Shown here one piece after another: positions 26,451 to 35,320 of a stretch of DNA of 64,000 nt. The translations under genes were made by a program, and so were the position numbers. The stretch covers positions 1 to 64,000 of the forward strand of contig NCJG01000007.1 of assembly GCA_002282385.1 (NCBI GenBank). The letters run 5' to 3'. How positions within the stretch are numbered: position 1 is the stretch's first letter; each line of letters opens with the position of its first letter. Source of the DNA: Sphingomonadales bacterium 39-57-19 (GTDB lineage: Bacteria; Pseudomonadota; Alphaproteobacteria; Sphingomonadales; Sphingomonadaceae). Under the pieces are notes generated by a model, which ran no database searches, had not been told where the DNA came from, and saw only the letters and a program-made list of their open reading frames with translations.

Positions 26451-27736
26451 AGCTTTTCTATCCCATCGTCACGGCCGCGTTGCTGGCTTCGGCATGCAGC
26501 GCGGTTCCCGTGGCGGCGCGTTCTTTAACCAGCATTTCGCAAGATTATGTCCGCCTCACGCTTGAGGCTGGAACGCATGAGGCCGAATATGTCGATGCAT
26601 ATTATGGACCTGAATCGTTGCAGGCGGCGGCGAAAGCCAGTCCGCGTTCGCTCGCCGATCTCATTGCTGAGGCCCGCAAGCTGACGGCTTCTATTGATGC
26701 AAGCTTGCCGACGATCAAGGATGATGCCGACCGCCGCCGCGCGTTGGCGTTGCGGGGCATGCTCGTGGCCGCAGACACAAGACTGCACATGCTTCAGGGC
26801 CGCAAATTCGCGGTTAATGATGAAGCGAACGGGCAGTTTGCGACCGTCCCTGTGCTCATGACGCTCGAACATTATGACGCGATTTTAAACGGGCTTGAGA
26901 CGCTCATTCCCGGTACGGGGCCACTCGCAGCGCGGGTTGATGCGTTTAACGAACGGTACACCATTCCCAAAGAGCGGCTGCAACCTGTCTTTGACGCTGC
27001 GATCGCCGAATGCAAACGCCGCACCGCGCAGCATATCGCGCTGCCCGCGGGCGAAAGCTTTGATATGGAATTTGTGACGGGGAAAACCTGGTCCGGTTAC
27101 AATTATTATAAGGGCAATTACAAAAGCCTGATCCAGATTAACACCGACCTTCCGATCCGTGTCAGCCGTGCGGTCGATCTGGGCTGTCATGAAGGCTATC
27201 CCGGCCACCATGTTTTGAACCTGATGGTTGAACAGCGGCTTGCGCGTGCAAATGGGTGGAGCGAATATGAGGTAAACCCGCTCTACAGCCCGACCAGCGT
27301 CCTTTCCGAAGGCAGCGCAAATTATGGCATAGATTTGGCTTTTCCGGCCGAGGAACGCTTGGCGTTCGAACGCGATATTCTGTACCCGCTCGCGGGCCTC
27401 GATCCCAAATCGGCAGACGCCTATTGGAAAATGCAGCAAATGACCGAGATGCTGTCCGGCGCGCGGTTGACCATTGCGAAAATGTATCTCGACGGGGAAA
27501 TATCCCGCGCGCAGGCCCTTGAACTCACGCAGAAATATCTATTACTGTCGCCCGCGCGCGCCGAACAATCGGTGGCATTTACCGACCATTATCGCAGCTA
27601 TGTTATCAACTATGGCTGGGGCAAAGACCTCGTCCGTGGCTATATCGAGCGCGGCAATCCCGACCAAGCCGAGCGCTGGCGCCGGATGGAAAAGATACTC
27701 AGCGAGCCAACGCAGCCCGCCGATTTACTGCCCTAG
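26447..27736 (+). CDS. DUF885-family putative metallopeptidase, secreted lipoprotein-like
   Basis: A 429-residue protein with an N-terminal export signal (LLASACSA, a possible lipobox) and the DUF885 signature H248-EGYPGHH. This is an HExxxHH-type motif expected to bind zinc. A second conserved region [19 protein letters not shown] precedes it. DUF885 proteins are treated as putative peptidases of the outer envelope; no substrate is known. It is coupled to nhaA by ATGA. Its TAG stop and the stop of the convergent doc gene share the palindrome CTAG at 27733-27736. Confidence 0.82.
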   Translation: MKLFYPIVTAALLASACSAVPVAARSLTSISQDYVRLTLEAGTHEAEYVDAYYGPESLQAAAKASPRSLADLIAEARKLTASIDASLPTIKDDADRRRALALRGMLVAADTRLHMLQGRKFAVNDEANGQFATVPVLMTLEHYDAILNGLETLIPGTGPLAARVDAFNERYTIPKERLQPVFDAAIAECKRRTAQHIALPAGESFDMEFVTGKTWSGYNYYKGNYKSLIQINTDLPIRVSRAVDLGCHEGYPGHHVLNLMVEQRLARANGWSEYEVNPLYSPTSVLSEGSANYGIDLAFPAEERLAFERDILYPLAGLDPKSADAYWKMQQMTEMLSGARLTIAKMYLDGEISRAQALELTQKYLLLSPARAEQSVAFTDHYRSYVINYGWGKDLVRGYIERGNPDQAERWRRMEKILSEPTQPADLLP

Positions 27737-28128
27737 GTAAGATGATCGCGGAACCAGGCGGTGAGTTCGTCTTCGGATAATTCACCAGCGGCGAGCGCCA
27801 AAACAATGCGTGTCGCGTCCTGTGGGTCGAATGTCAGTGCATGCCCGTTGAGCGCCAAAAACAAACGTGCAAGTACCCATGCTGTGCGTTTGTTGCCATC
27901 GGCAAAAGGATGGTTGCGGGCAACACCATAAGCATAAGCCGCAGCCAGCGCAGCGGTATCGTCTGCGCCATAATTCCACTGGTTCACGGGCCGTTCTAAT
28001 GCCGAATCCAACAAGTTGGAATCGCGCACACCGCTAATTCCGCCATGCTCGGCAATTTGCCGGTCGTGGATGGCAAGCGCATCGCGTGCGTCGAGCCAAT
28101 GGGGCTCAATTCGAATGGCCGGAGGCAA
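27733..28128 (-). CDS. doc: Doc-type (Fic-fold) toxin
   Basis: A 131-residue death-on-curing family protein. The catalytic motif NHPFADGNKRTA matches the Fic/Doc loop; Doc toxins phosphorylate EF-Tu and stop translation. The N-terminal IAEHGGISGVRDSNLLDSAL segment is also typical. The only plausible start is TTG at 28126-28128, with AAGGG a few bases upstream, nine bases after the stop of the antitoxin gene. The weak start codon could keep toxin synthesis below that of the antitoxin. Confidence 0.9.
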   Translation of the reverse strand: MPPAIRIEPHWLDARDALAIHDRQIAEHGGISGVRDSNLLDSALERPVNQWNYGADDTAALAAAYAYGVARNHPFADGNKRTAWVLARLFLALNGHALTFDPQDATRIVLALAAGELSEDELTAWFRDHLT

Positions 28129-28137
28129 TTGCGGCCC

Positions 28138-28371
28138 TTACTGCGCCAACACGCGCAATATGTCGCGGTCCTCACGCATGATCGTTTCGGCCAACGCCAT
28201 CTTTGCCTCAAAGCCAGGGTCGCTTGGGGTCAGGTGAAAGCCGTTAGCGGTTTCCGTCAGATACAGGTCGTCGCCAAGCGACACCCGCAGCTTGGCGAGT
28301 ATCTCTTTGGGAAGAATCATACCGGCACTGTTGCCGACTTTTATAACTTTAATTGGCTTGTTCATACGCAT
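28138..28371 (-). CDS. AbrB/MazE-type antitoxin paired with Doc
   Basis: A small protein of 75-77 residues with an N-terminal swapped-hairpin DNA-binding domain of the AbrB/MazE/SpoVT class (IKVIKVGNSAGMILPKEILAKLRVSLGDDLYL). A C-terminal helical tail (KMALAETIMREDRDILRVL) probably wraps and inhibits the toxin. It precedes doc in the usual antitoxin-toxin order. The start may be ATG 28371 or ATG 28365. A perfect 10-bp palindrome touches the first ATG and is a candidate autoregulatory site. Confidence 0.88.
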   Translation of the reverse strand: MRMNKPIKVIKVGNSAGMILPKEILAKLRVSLGDDLYLTETANGFHLTPSDPGFEAKMALAETIMREDRDILRVLAQ

Positions 28372-28380
28372 GTTATAACA
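28371..28380. promoter_or_regulatory. Palindrome at the antitoxin start, candidate operator
   Basis: TGTTATAACA is a perfect 10-bp palindrome at the antitoxin start codon. AbrB/MazE antitoxins bind such dyads to repress their own operon. It may also contain a -10-like TTATAA for a leaderless or short-leader transcript. Confidence 0.45.
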
Positions 28381-28557
28381 CAAACACGGCTACAGCCGCA
28401 AGTCTGGGAAATGGACGTTCACCGAATGCGAAATCATGTTGGCCGTGCCGAAGATCGCCATAAAGCTGATGCCGGTGGCAGGAAACGCGCAAGCTCTCGC
28501 AAAGTGCATGTTGTCGGGCTATGCGGTGCGATACTGTCATGTGGAATATGCCGAACG

Positions 28558-29562
28558 ATGCGCCTGTTTTTTGATCCCCGCCAGCTTGACCATGCGCCGG
28601 TCCAGGAACTGCATAATGGCGCGTTCGTCCCTTATGCCGAAACCCCGGCGCGCGCACAGGCGCTATGTGCTGGGGTGTCCGCTACGGAAAGCCCCACCGA
28701 CCATGGGGAGGCACCGATATTGGCGGTGCATGATGCGGGTTACATCGCATATCTAAAGACTGCGCATGACCGTTGGCTTGCCGCCGGACGGTCAGGTGAT
28801 GTGATGGGCTATATATGGCCAGTGGTGCGGCGGCGCGCGTTGGACTTAACGCGTATTGACGCCTTGGCCGGTCGTTACAGCATGGACAGCTCTACGCCAT
28901 TGACCGCCGACAGCTGGACCTCGGCCTATTGGAGCACGCAGTCGGCCTTGTCGGCGCTTGATGCTGTGCTGGCGGGCGACCGCGTGGCCACCGCCTTGTG
29001 CCGCCCGCCCGGGCATCATGCAGGGGCCGATTATCTTGGCGGATATTGCTTCATCAATCAGGCCGCGGTCGCGGCGCAAGCGGCGCGCGACGCCGGTATC
29101 GCGCGCGTGGCCATTCTCGACATTGATTATCATCATGGCAACGGCACGCAGGATATTTTCTGGGACAGGGGCGATGTCTTTTATGCCTCTGTCCACGCAG
29201 ACCCGGCGACAGATTTCCCCTTTTACTGGGGGCATGCCGATGAAGTGGGCGAAGGTGCGGGGGCAGGCGCAACGTTGAATCTGCCATTGCCGCATGGCAC
29301 AACGCTGGGCGCGTTCCGCGCGGCGCAAGCGACAGCCCTAGACGCCATTGCCCGGTTTGACCCCGGCCTCCTGATTGTCAGCTTCGGCGCGGACACCTTT
29401 GAAGGCGACCCCATCGCCAATTTCGCACTTCAAACCGCAGATTATGCCACGCTGGCGCAAGACATTGCGGCGACCCGACTGCCGACGGTTGTCCTGACCG
29501 AAGGCGGCTATGCGGTCGACAATTTGGGCGAAAATCTCGCCAGCTTTTTAAGAGGGTTTTGA
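28558..29562 (+). CDS. Histone deacetylase/AcuC/AphA-family amidohydrolase
   Basis: A 334-residue zinc hydrolase of the arginase/deacetylase fold. Metal-binding and catalytic motifs are visible: RPPGHHA (tandem His), LDIDYHHGNGTQDIF and VTEGGYAVDNLGENL near the C-terminus. Bacterial members remove acetyl groups from acetylpolyamines, acetoin-related substrates or protein lysines. ATG at 28558 gives the conserved start MRLFFDPRQLDHAP; the long upstream frame crosses the antitoxin gene and is not coding. The true substrate is unknown. Confidence 0.88.
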   Translation: MRLFFDPRQLDHAPVQELHNGAFVPYAETPARAQALCAGVSATESPTDHGEAPILAVHDAGYIAYLKTAHDRWLAAGRSGDVMGYIWPVVRRRALDLTRIDALAGRYSMDSSTPLTADSWTSAYWSTQSALSALDAVLAGDRVATALCRPPGHHAGADYLGGYCFINQAAVAAQAARDAGIARVAILDIDYHHGNGTQDIFWDRGDVFYASVHADPATDFPFYWGHADEVGEGAGAGATLNLPLPHGTTLGAFRAAQATALDAIARFDPGLLIVSFGADTFEGDPIANFALQTADYATLAQDIAATRLPTVVLTEGGYAVDNLGENLASFLRGF

Positions 29563-29566
29563 AGTC

Positions 29567-30469
29567 TTAGGGCAGCCTGAAATAGACATTGTTTTGATAG
29601 TAAGACACCAATGGCTGACCCTGCGCATCAAGTGCGGGGGAAAAACGCGCACGCCGCATTACGGATTTGCAGACAGCATCGTCAAAAAATTTGGGCCGTG
29701 TTGTTGCTTGAATATGGCATGCGGTTGGCATGCCATCAGGTCCAACGGTGAGCCGGAAATTTACGAGGGCAGGTTGACCAGCAGCGAGCATGGCGATCGG
29801 ATAGTCGGATGACACAATCCATTTGCCCGGCGGCTCAAGTGGCGTGGCCCGTTGGCTGAGCGTCTTGTGCTTTTCGACATCGATGCCCCAACTGCTGAGA
29901 AGATTGTCAATGCAGGTATCGAGCGCCGCCAATGGTCCGCGCATGGAACCTGTCTCCAGCATCAACGGTTTTTGCAGAGGCTTGCCAACGCGCAAGTAGC
30001 GAATTGCCTTTTGCCGGTCCTCACTAATCGGTTGAATAACAACCCTCTCTGCATTTTCCCGATCTTTCATCGCCAGTAATTCAGAACCGCTTGGCGGCGC
30101 AACGCGCGCGCTGCTGGAAAAAATCAAGGCAGGTTCCTTACCAAGATTTCCGGCGAGAAACGCAATTTTCTGTTCCTGCTCGCTCGGCCCGAACTGGATA
30201 TTGGCTTCACCTTTTTGAACGGATGTTGGTATGCGTTTTCCGGCAATCGTCAGGCGGAAATATTCACTTGGGCTAAAGCGGTCCATAAGCAACAAAACTG
30301 TTTGCTTGCCGTCCCCAAATTGCCGACCGAGGCGGCATCTTTCCTCGGCATAATTGACCTGCCATGATGAAGTCGGCTTTAAAACCAAAGGCGCAGGCGC
30401 AGCAGCAATAGCCGGCGACGACATTGTGAGGGCGACAATGATAAGCGATGCGACCAGCGACTTTGCCAT
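29567..30469 (-). CDS. Secreted protein with C-terminal TonB-type domain
   Basis: A 300-residue protein with a signal peptide (MAKSLVASLIIVALT, cleavage near AIAAAP). A middle domain of unknown nature has the dyad CRLG...LTIAGKRIP. The C-terminal stretch has the TonB_C fold signature (VNFRLTVGPDGMPTACHI, then MRRARFSPALDAQGQPLVS). It lacks the transmembrane-anchored proline-rich spacer of a true TonB, so it is probably a periplasmic TonB-C domain protein of a type common in sphingomonads. An alternative start at 30502 lies five bases from the etfA terminator hairpin, so the ATG at 30469 is preferred. Confidence 0.72.
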   Translation of the reverse strand: MAKSLVASLIIVALTMSSPAIAAAPAPLVLKPTSSWQVNYAEERCRLGRQFGDGKQTVLLLMDRFSPSEYFRLTIAGKRIPTSVQKGEANIQFGPSEQEQKIAFLAGNLGKEPALIFSSSARVAPPSGSELLAMKDRENAERVVIQPISEDRQKAIRYLRVGKPLQKPLMLETGSMRGPLAALDTCIDNLLSSWGIDVEKHKTLSQRATPLEPPGKWIVSSDYPIAMLAAGQPALVNFRLTVGPDGMPTACHIQATTRPKFFDDAVCKSVMRRARFSPALDAQGQPLVSYYQNNVYFRLP

Positions 30470-30506
30470 ATCCAGCAGGTTACCCAATGGCATTAAAGCC
30501 ACAAGT

Positions 30507-30534
30507 AAAAAGGGCGGCCATTTCTGACCGCCCT
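30507..30534 (-). terminator. Intrinsic terminator of etfBA
   Basis: On the minus strand AGGGCGG and CCGCCCT form a 7-bp stem with a 10-nt loop. The run of T residues that follows (complement of 30507-30510 and the last stem pair) completes a terminator 28 nt after the etfA stop. Confidence 0.85.
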
Positions 30535-30561
30535 GAAATTTTTACGCAATGTTACTAGAAG

Positions 30562-31491
30562 TTACAGCTTGCCGACCAATTCAGGCACGACCGTAAACAG
30601 GTCACCGACAAGGCCGATGTCTGCGACTTGGAAGATCGGTGCGTCTTCATCTTTGTTGATGGCGACAATGACCTTGGAGTCCTTCATACCCGCAAGATGC
30701 TGGATCGCGCCGGAGATGCCGACCGCGATATAGACTTCAGGGGCAACGATCTTGCCGGTTTGGCCGACCTGATAGTCATTGGGGACATAACCCGCATCCA
30801 CAGCAGCGCGGCTTGCGCCTACGCCTGCGCCAAGCTTGTCGGCGAGTGGCAAGATGACTTCGCTGAACGTCGCCGAGTCCTTGAGCGCGCGGCCGCCGGA
30901 TACGATGATCTTGGCCGATGTCAGCTCAGGGCGTTCTTGCTTCGCGATTTCGGCCGAGATGAATTTCGAAGTGCCCGCATCGCCGCTACCCGAGACAGCT
31001 TCGATTGCAGCAGAACCGCCGGTTTCTTCAGCCTTGGCAAAGGCGGTACCGCGAACGGTGATGACCTTCTTGGCATCCGAAGATTGGACAGTCGCAATTG
31101 CGTTGCCGGCGTAGATCGGACGCGTGAACGTGTCCGCGCTTTCAACGCTGAGGATGTCAGAGATTTGCATGACATCCAGCAAAGCAGCAACGCGTGGTGC
31201 GATGTTCTTACCGTTCGATGTGGCAGGCGCCAAAAACGCGTCATGCGTGGCCATCAATGATGCCACCAAAGGCGCAACATTTTCAGCCAACTGCTGGGCA
31301 TAAGCTGCGTCATCGGCAACGTGCACGGTGGTCACGCCAGCGATTTTTGCAGCCTGCTCGGCAACTGCGCCGCAGCCTGATCCCGCGACGAGGACATGCA
31401 CTTCGCCAATCTGCGATGCAGCGGTGACGACCGCAAGCGTTGCATCCTTCAGCGATGCATTGTCATGTTCGGCATAAACGAGGGTCTTCAT
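30562..31491 (-). CDS. etfA: Electron transfer flavoprotein alpha subunit
   Basis: A 309-residue subunit of the ETF heterodimer, which passes electrons from acyl-CoA and other dehydrogenases to ETF:ubiquinone oxidoreductase. The C-terminal FAD-binding half contains [51 protein letters not shown] and [12 protein letters not shown]. These are standard for the family. Its ATG overlaps the etfB stop (ATGA), so the two subunits are made in coupled fashion. A clear terminator follows. Confidence 0.97.
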   Translation of the reverse strand: MKTLVYAEHDNASLKDATLAVVTAASQIGEVHVLVAGSGCGAVAEQAAKIAGVTTVHVADDAAYAQQLAENVAPLVASLMATHDAFLAPATSNGKNIAPRVAALLDVMQISDILSVESADTFTRPIYAGNAIATVQSSDAKKVITVRGTAFAKAEETGGSAAIEAVSGSGDAGTSKFISAEIAKQERPELTSAKIIVSGGRALKDSATFSEVILPLADKLGAGVGASRAAVDAGYVPNDYQVGQTGKIVAPEVYIAVGISGAIQHLAGMKDSKVIVAINKDEDAPIFQVADIGLVGDLFTVVPELVGKL

Positions 31492-32234
31492 GCGGCCACT
31501 CCTATTTCCTTGAGCTTTGCAACCAGCGCATCGACGTCGGCAACCTTGATACCGGCGCTGCGTACAGGCGGTTCAACAACCTTCAATGTCTTCAGGCGCG
31601 GGCTAACGTCCACACCATAATCGGCAGGCGTTTTCTGCGCGAGTGGCTTGGACTTTGCTTTCATGATGTTGGGCAGAGACGCATAACGTGGCTCGTTCAA
31701 GCGCAGGTCGGTCGTGATGATGGCGGGCATCTTCAACGCCACCGTCTGCAAACCGCCATCGACTTCGCGCGCGACATGCACTTCATCACCGGACACGTTG
31801 ACCGTGTTGGCAAATGTACCCTGCGGACGACCGGTCAAGGCAGCGAGCATTTGGCCAGTCTGGTTCGAGTCATCGTCAATCGCTTGCTTACCGAGAATGA
31901 CGAGGCCGGGCTGTTCTTCGTCCATGACCTTTGCAAGGATCTTGGCAACGGCGAGCGGCTCAACATCTTCAGCGACGACGAGGATCGCGCGGTCCGCACC
32001 CATGGCGAGCGCTGTGCGTAATGTTTCTTGCGCCTTGTCTGGTCCGATCGACACCGCGATAACTTCGGTCGCAACGCCCTTTTCACGCAAACGCAGCGCT
32101 TCTTCGACCGCGATTTCGTCAAACGGGTTCATGCTCATTTTGACATTCGCCAAATCAACACCCGAACCATCGGGCTTAACCCGCGGCTTAACATTATAAT
32201 CGATGACCCGCTTAACGGGGACGATGATCTTCAT
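31488..32234 (-). CDS. etfB: Electron transfer flavoprotein beta subunit
   Basis: A 248-residue ETF beta subunit, which binds AMP and docks dehydrogenases. Conserved segments are [48 protein letters not shown] and the recognition-loop region [36 protein letters not shown]. It is the first gene of the etfBA operon. The 99-bp gap to sucC upstream holds a perfect 16-bp inverted repeat. Confidence 0.97.
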   Translation of the reverse strand: MKIIVPVKRVIDYNVKPRVKPDGSGVDLANVKMSMNPFDEIAVEEALRLREKGVATEVIAVSIGPDKAQETLRTALAMGADRAILVVAEDVEPLAVAKILAKVMDEEQPGLVILGKQAIDDDSNQTGQMLAALTGRPQGTFANTVNVSGDEVHVAREVDGGLQTVALKMPAIITTDLRLNEPRYASLPNIMKAKSKPLAQKTPADYGVDVSPRLKTLKVVEPPVRSAGIKVADVDALVAKLKEIGVAA

Positions 32235-32305
32235 CTGCTCATCCTTCCATACCGACTCAAATGGCGAGTGAATGCCCGCCTAAACTGGAGCGCCTATGCT
32301 TAACG

Positions 32306-32321
32306 TTGACGTGAACGTCAA
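32306..32321. promoter_or_regulatory. Perfect inverted repeat upstream of etfBA, candidate LiuR/MerR-type operator
   Basis: TTGACGTGAACGTCAA has two 7-bp arms and a 2-bp centre, starting 72 nt upstream of the etfB ATG. It resembles the ACGTnnACGT-core sites reported for the MerR-family regulator LiuR of branched-chain amino acid and fatty acid oxidation in proteobacteria. Electron transfer flavoprotein genes are plausible members of that regulon. Confidence 0.55.
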
Positions 32322-32333
32322 GCGTTCGATACA

Positions 32334-33542
32334 CTAAGCTGCTTTGCGGACTTCCGCGACAATCTTTGCGGCTGCATCGCCAAGGTCGTTGGCAGATACG
32401 ATAGGCAGGCCGCTATTGGCGAGGATGTCCTTGCCCTGCTGCACATTGGTGCCTTCGAGGCGGACAACGAGCGGTACCGACAGGTTCACTTCCTTTGCCG
32501 CAGCAACGATACCGTCCGCGATGATGTCGCATTTCATGATGCCGCCGAAGATATTGACCAAAATGCCCTTTACGGCTGGGTCCTTCAGAATAATCTTGAA
32601 TGCCGCAGTCACCTTTTCCTTCGAAGCGCCGCCCCCTACGTCCAGGAAGTTGGCTGGGAATTCACCGTTCAGCTTGATGATGTCCATGGTGGCCATCGCA
32701 AGACCAGCGCCGTTGACCATGCAGCCGATATTGCCGTCGAGCTTGATATAGGCCAGGTCATATTCGGACGCTTCGACCTCAGCAGGGTCTTCTTCGGTCA
32801 GGTCGCGCAGCTCGGCGAGATCCTTGTGGCGGAACATGGCATTGCCATCAAACGCAACCTTGGCATCCAGCACCAACAGTTCATCGCCATTCTTGCCTTC
32901 GCACACAGCGAGCGGGTTGATTTCAATCTGTTCGGCATCGGTGCCCAAAAATGCGGCATAAAGACCGGCAACCACAGTCTGTGCTTGCTTCGCCAAATCA
33001 CCCGTCAGGCCAAGCGCCTTTGCAACGCTGCGGCCATGGTGCGGCTGAAGTCCGGTTGCTGGATCGACAACGATGGTGTGAATCTTCTCGGGGCTGTCAT
33101 GCGCCACGTCTTCGATGTTCATGCCGCCTTCGGTTGAGGCAACAATAGCAATCCGGCTGGTTGCGCGATCGACCAACAATGCGAGGTAGAATTCCTGCTT
33201 AATGTCGGCGCCGTCGGTGATGTACAGACGGTTGACTTGCTTGCCTTCGGCTCCGGTCTGGATGGTCACCAGCGTGTTGCCCAGCATTTCTTTTGCATGC
33301 GATTCAACTTCGTCCAAGTTGAATGCCAAGCGAACACCGCCCTTTGCATCGGGACCCAATTCCTTGAACTTGCCTTTGCCGCGTCCACCTGCATGGATTT
33401 GCGACTTCACAACATAAAGCGGACCAGGCAATTGCTTCGCCGCCGCAACCGCCTCTTCAACGCTGAGCGCCGCGATACCAGCGGGGCACGCCACACCAAA
33501 TTTCGCAAGCAGTTCTTTGGCCTGATATTCATGGATATTCAT
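32334..33542 (-). CDS. sucC: ADP-forming succinyl-CoA ligase subunit beta
   Basis: A 402-residue beta subunit of succinyl-CoA synthetase of the citric acid cycle. The N-terminal ATP-grasp domain begins [17 protein letters not shown] and contains [16 protein letters not shown]. The C-terminal CoA-ligase domain has [34 protein letters not shown] and [18 protein letters not shown]. Length is normal. The alpha subunit (sucD) is not adjacent on the etfB side, so either it is located elsewhere or the genes are separated in this genome. Confidence 0.97.
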   Translation of the reverse strand: MNIHEYQAKELLAKFGVACPAGIAALSVEEAVAAAKQLPGPLYVVKSQIHAGGRGKGKFKELGPDAKGGVRLAFNLDEVESHAKEMLGNTLVTIQTGAEGKQVNRLYITDGADIKQEFYLALLVDRATSRIAIVASTEGGMNIEDVAHDSPEKIHTIVVDPATGLQPHHGRSVAKALGLTGDLAKQAQTVVAGLYAAFLGTDAEQIEINPLAVCEGKNGDELLVLDAKVAFDGNAMFRHKDLAELRDLTEEDPAEVEASEYDLAYIKLDGNIGCMVNGAGLAMATMDIIKLNGEFPANFLDVGGGASKEKVTAAFKIILKDPAVKGILVNIFGGIMKCDIIADGIVAAAKEVNLSVPLVVRLEGTNVQQGKDILANSGLPIVSANDLGDAAAKIVAEVRKAA

Positions 33543-33674
33543 GGGAGATTACATCCTCGACAATAAAGAGTTTCGCCGGTCGCTTAAGCACAGACGGGCG
33601 CTGAATGGAAGGGCTTGCGCTGATGTTTTTTGGTTGATGCAGAGCCGCAGCGCGCGCGAAGCAAATCATATATT

Positions 33675-33702
33675 CTCTGCGTCCTCCGCGCCTCTGCGCG
33701 CA
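33675..33702. repeat. Short CTCTGCG-rich intergenic repeat
   Basis: CTCTGCGTCCTCCGCG is followed by CCTCTGCGCGC, giving an imperfect direct repeat in the 166-bp gap between sucC and the HAD gene. Similar C/T/G-rich stretches recur between genes in many alphaproteobacteria. I see one copy only in this window. Confidence 0.35.
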
Positions 33703-33708
33703 AAAAAC

Positions 33709-34320
33709 TTAAGCTAGTAAATCAAGTTCCACCAATGCGCGGCGCAGCTTTTCTGCATCAGTAAAATGATGCGCGGCAAAGCCATTGGCGCGGGCGCTGA
33801 CGATATTGTCATGATTGTCATCGATGAATATCGCCTCGCCGGGCTTCAGCCCAAAGCGCCGCAGCGCCAGCGCATAGATATCCGGGTCTGGCTTGACCAT
33901 TTTCTCGACGCCCGAGACGACAATATCGCCGAAATGATCAAAAATTGGCTGGGTCGGACGGAACATCTCCCAAAACTCCGCGCCAAAATTGGTGATGGCG
34001 AAAAGCGGTACGGCGCGGGCGGCCAGTTCGTGCACGATTTCCAGCGATCCTGTGACAGGGCCCGGAATCGTCTCGTTAAAACGCGTCCGGTACGCGTCGA
34101 TCTCATTCTGGTATTTTGGATATAGCGCAATCCGCTCGGCGGTCATCTCTGCCAATGGGCGACCAGCATCATGCTGAAAATGCCATTCGGGGGTGACAAC
34201 ATGCGTGACGACATATTCCAGCTCCGCCTTGTCGGCGATCAACTTTGCAAAAAGATACCGCAAATCCCATTCGAACAGCACTTTGCCGACATCAAACACG
34301 ACGGTGGTGATCTTTGTCAT
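33709..34320 (-). CDS. HAD-superfamily hydrolase (subfamily IA)
   Basis: A 203-residue HAD phosphatase-like protein. Motif I is VVFDVGKVLFEWD, in which the catalytic pair is Asp-x-Gly, as in YihX-like members. Motif II is FAITNFG, motif III the Lys in KMVKPDPDIY, and motif IV IFIDDNHDNI. The helical cap follows motif I. Such enzymes dephosphorylate sugar phosphates or dehalogenate small acids. The substrate is not known. Confidence 0.87.
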   Translation of the reverse strand: MTKITTVVFDVGKVLFEWDLRYLFAKLIADKAELEYVVTHVVTPEWHFQHDAGRPLAEMTAERIALYPKYQNEIDAYRTRFNETIPGPVTGSLEIVHELAARAVPLFAITNFGAEFWEMFRPTQPIFDHFGDIVVSGVEKMVKPDPDIYALALRRFGLKPGEAIFIDDNHDNIVSARANGFAAHHFTDAEKLRRALVELDLLA

Positions 34321-34344
34321 GGGAAATATCTCACATGAAGACGC

Positions 34345-34382
34345 AAAAAAACCGCCCGCGAATCAGATTCGGAGCGGTCTTT
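34345..34382 (-). terminator. Bidirectional terminator between rpmJ and HAD hydrolase
   Basis: A long hairpin (GACCGC...GAATC pairing with GATTC...GCGGT) is followed by a run of T on the minus strand and preceded by A residues. It terminates rpmJ, and the T run on the opposite side could also stop plus-strand transcription. Confidence 0.85.
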
Positions 34383-34422
34383 TGATAAAACCATCTGCCC
34401 GCATTGCGCAGGCAGCGGCCAA

Positions 34423-34548
34423 TTAACCCTGGCGCGCCTTAAAGCGTGGCTGGGTCTTGTTGATGACATAGGTCCGGCCACGACGACGAATCACGCGGTT
34501 GTCACGATGGCGGCCTTTGAGCGACTTGAGAGAATTAACGACTTTCAT
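34423..34548 (-). CDS. rpmJ: 50S ribosomal protein L36 (41-residue, Cys-less type)
   Basis: A 41-residue protein, [20 protein letters not shown] followed by [21 protein letters not shown], matches the longer, zinc-free L36 form (YkgO type). The four ligands of the zinc form (three Cys and a His) are not present: no Cys occurs at all. In alphaproteobacteria this form is often the only L36. It is a single gene with a strong terminator. It was too short for a long-ORF list and was read directly from the sequence. Confidence 0.95.
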   Translation of the reverse strand: MKVVNSLKSLKGRHRDNRVIRRRGRTYVINKTQPRFKARQG

Positions 34549-34701
34549 CGGATTTACCCGTCTTTTTGATGCATAAAGCTTGAATTGAAGGCGCGCTCCT
34601 ATGGGTGGGGCGGCGGAAAGTCAAGCGCGTTCGGCGCAATTATGCGATTCAGCCCCCATACATCGCATGCCATGATATATGAGGCGCTAAAGGATAGGAC
34701 T

Positions 34702-35295
34702 ATGATGAAAACTCCAAGAATCTTGCCGCTTCTCGCGCTTGCACTGCTGTCGGCCTGTGTCGTTCCCACTGGCCCTGTTGAGGTCACGCGATTTAACCGC
34801 GCATCCGAAAGCGTGCCTTATGGCAATGGCAGTTTTGGGGTTGAGGTTGCCGGCGAATCGGCGGCGGACCGATCGCTATCGGCTTCGCCTTATGTTGCGG
34901 CGGTGACCCGCGAAATGCAGCGGGTCGGCTATCGCAACCAAGCTGGCACAAGCGACGTTGTTGCCGAAATACGCTTTGGTGCGACCATGATACGCCCAGA
35001 TCGCCGGTCACCGGTTTCCGTGGGCGTCGGCGGATCAACCGGCAGCTATGGGTCGGGCATTGGCTTGGGCGTTGGCATCAATCTCGGTGGGGGTTCGGCA
35101 GCGCAATTGCAGACCACATTGTCGGTGCGCATCATCAGGCGCAGCGACCAGCTGGTGATATGGGAAGGGACCGCAGTGCAATCTGCCAAAGCCGGTTCTC
35201 CTGGCGCGCAGCCCGCTATTGCGGCATCAAAATTGGCCGAAGCCTTGTTTAAGGACTTCCCCGGCGTGTCTGGCGAGACTATTCGCGTTCCATAA
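34702..35295 (+). CDS. DUF4136-type lipoprotein
   Basis: A 197-residue protein with a lipoprotein signal ([10 protein letters not shown]). The N-terminal half of the mature protein is predicted to be structured ([29 protein letters not shown]), as in DUF4136 proteins. A Gly/Ser-rich loop ([19 protein letters not shown]) follows, and a C-terminal strand-helix segment ([19 protein letters not shown]) completes it. Function is unknown; it is an outer-membrane or inner-membrane anchored periplasmic protein. The start ATG at 34702 has AGGA 9-12 bases upstream; ATG 34705 is the alternative. Confidence 0.8.
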   Translation: MMKTPRILPLLALALLSACVVPTGPVEVTRFNRASESVPYGNGSFGVEVAGESAADRSLSASPYVAAVTREMQRVGYRNQAGTSDVVAEIRFGATMIRPDRRSPVSVGVGGSTGSYGSGIGLGVGINLGGGSAAQLQTTLSVRIIRRSDQLVIWEGTAVQSAKAGSPGAQPAIAASKLAEALFKDFPGVSGETIRVP

Positions 35296-35320
35296 ACTTC
35301 ATTGCGAGAGCGAACCAAAA

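Noticed and set aside
28373..28657. 94-codon minus-strand frame upstream of the antitoxin gene
   Set aside because: It overlaps the start of the deacetylase-like gene, has no conserved content, and the region 28384-28557 reads as a plain promoter gap.
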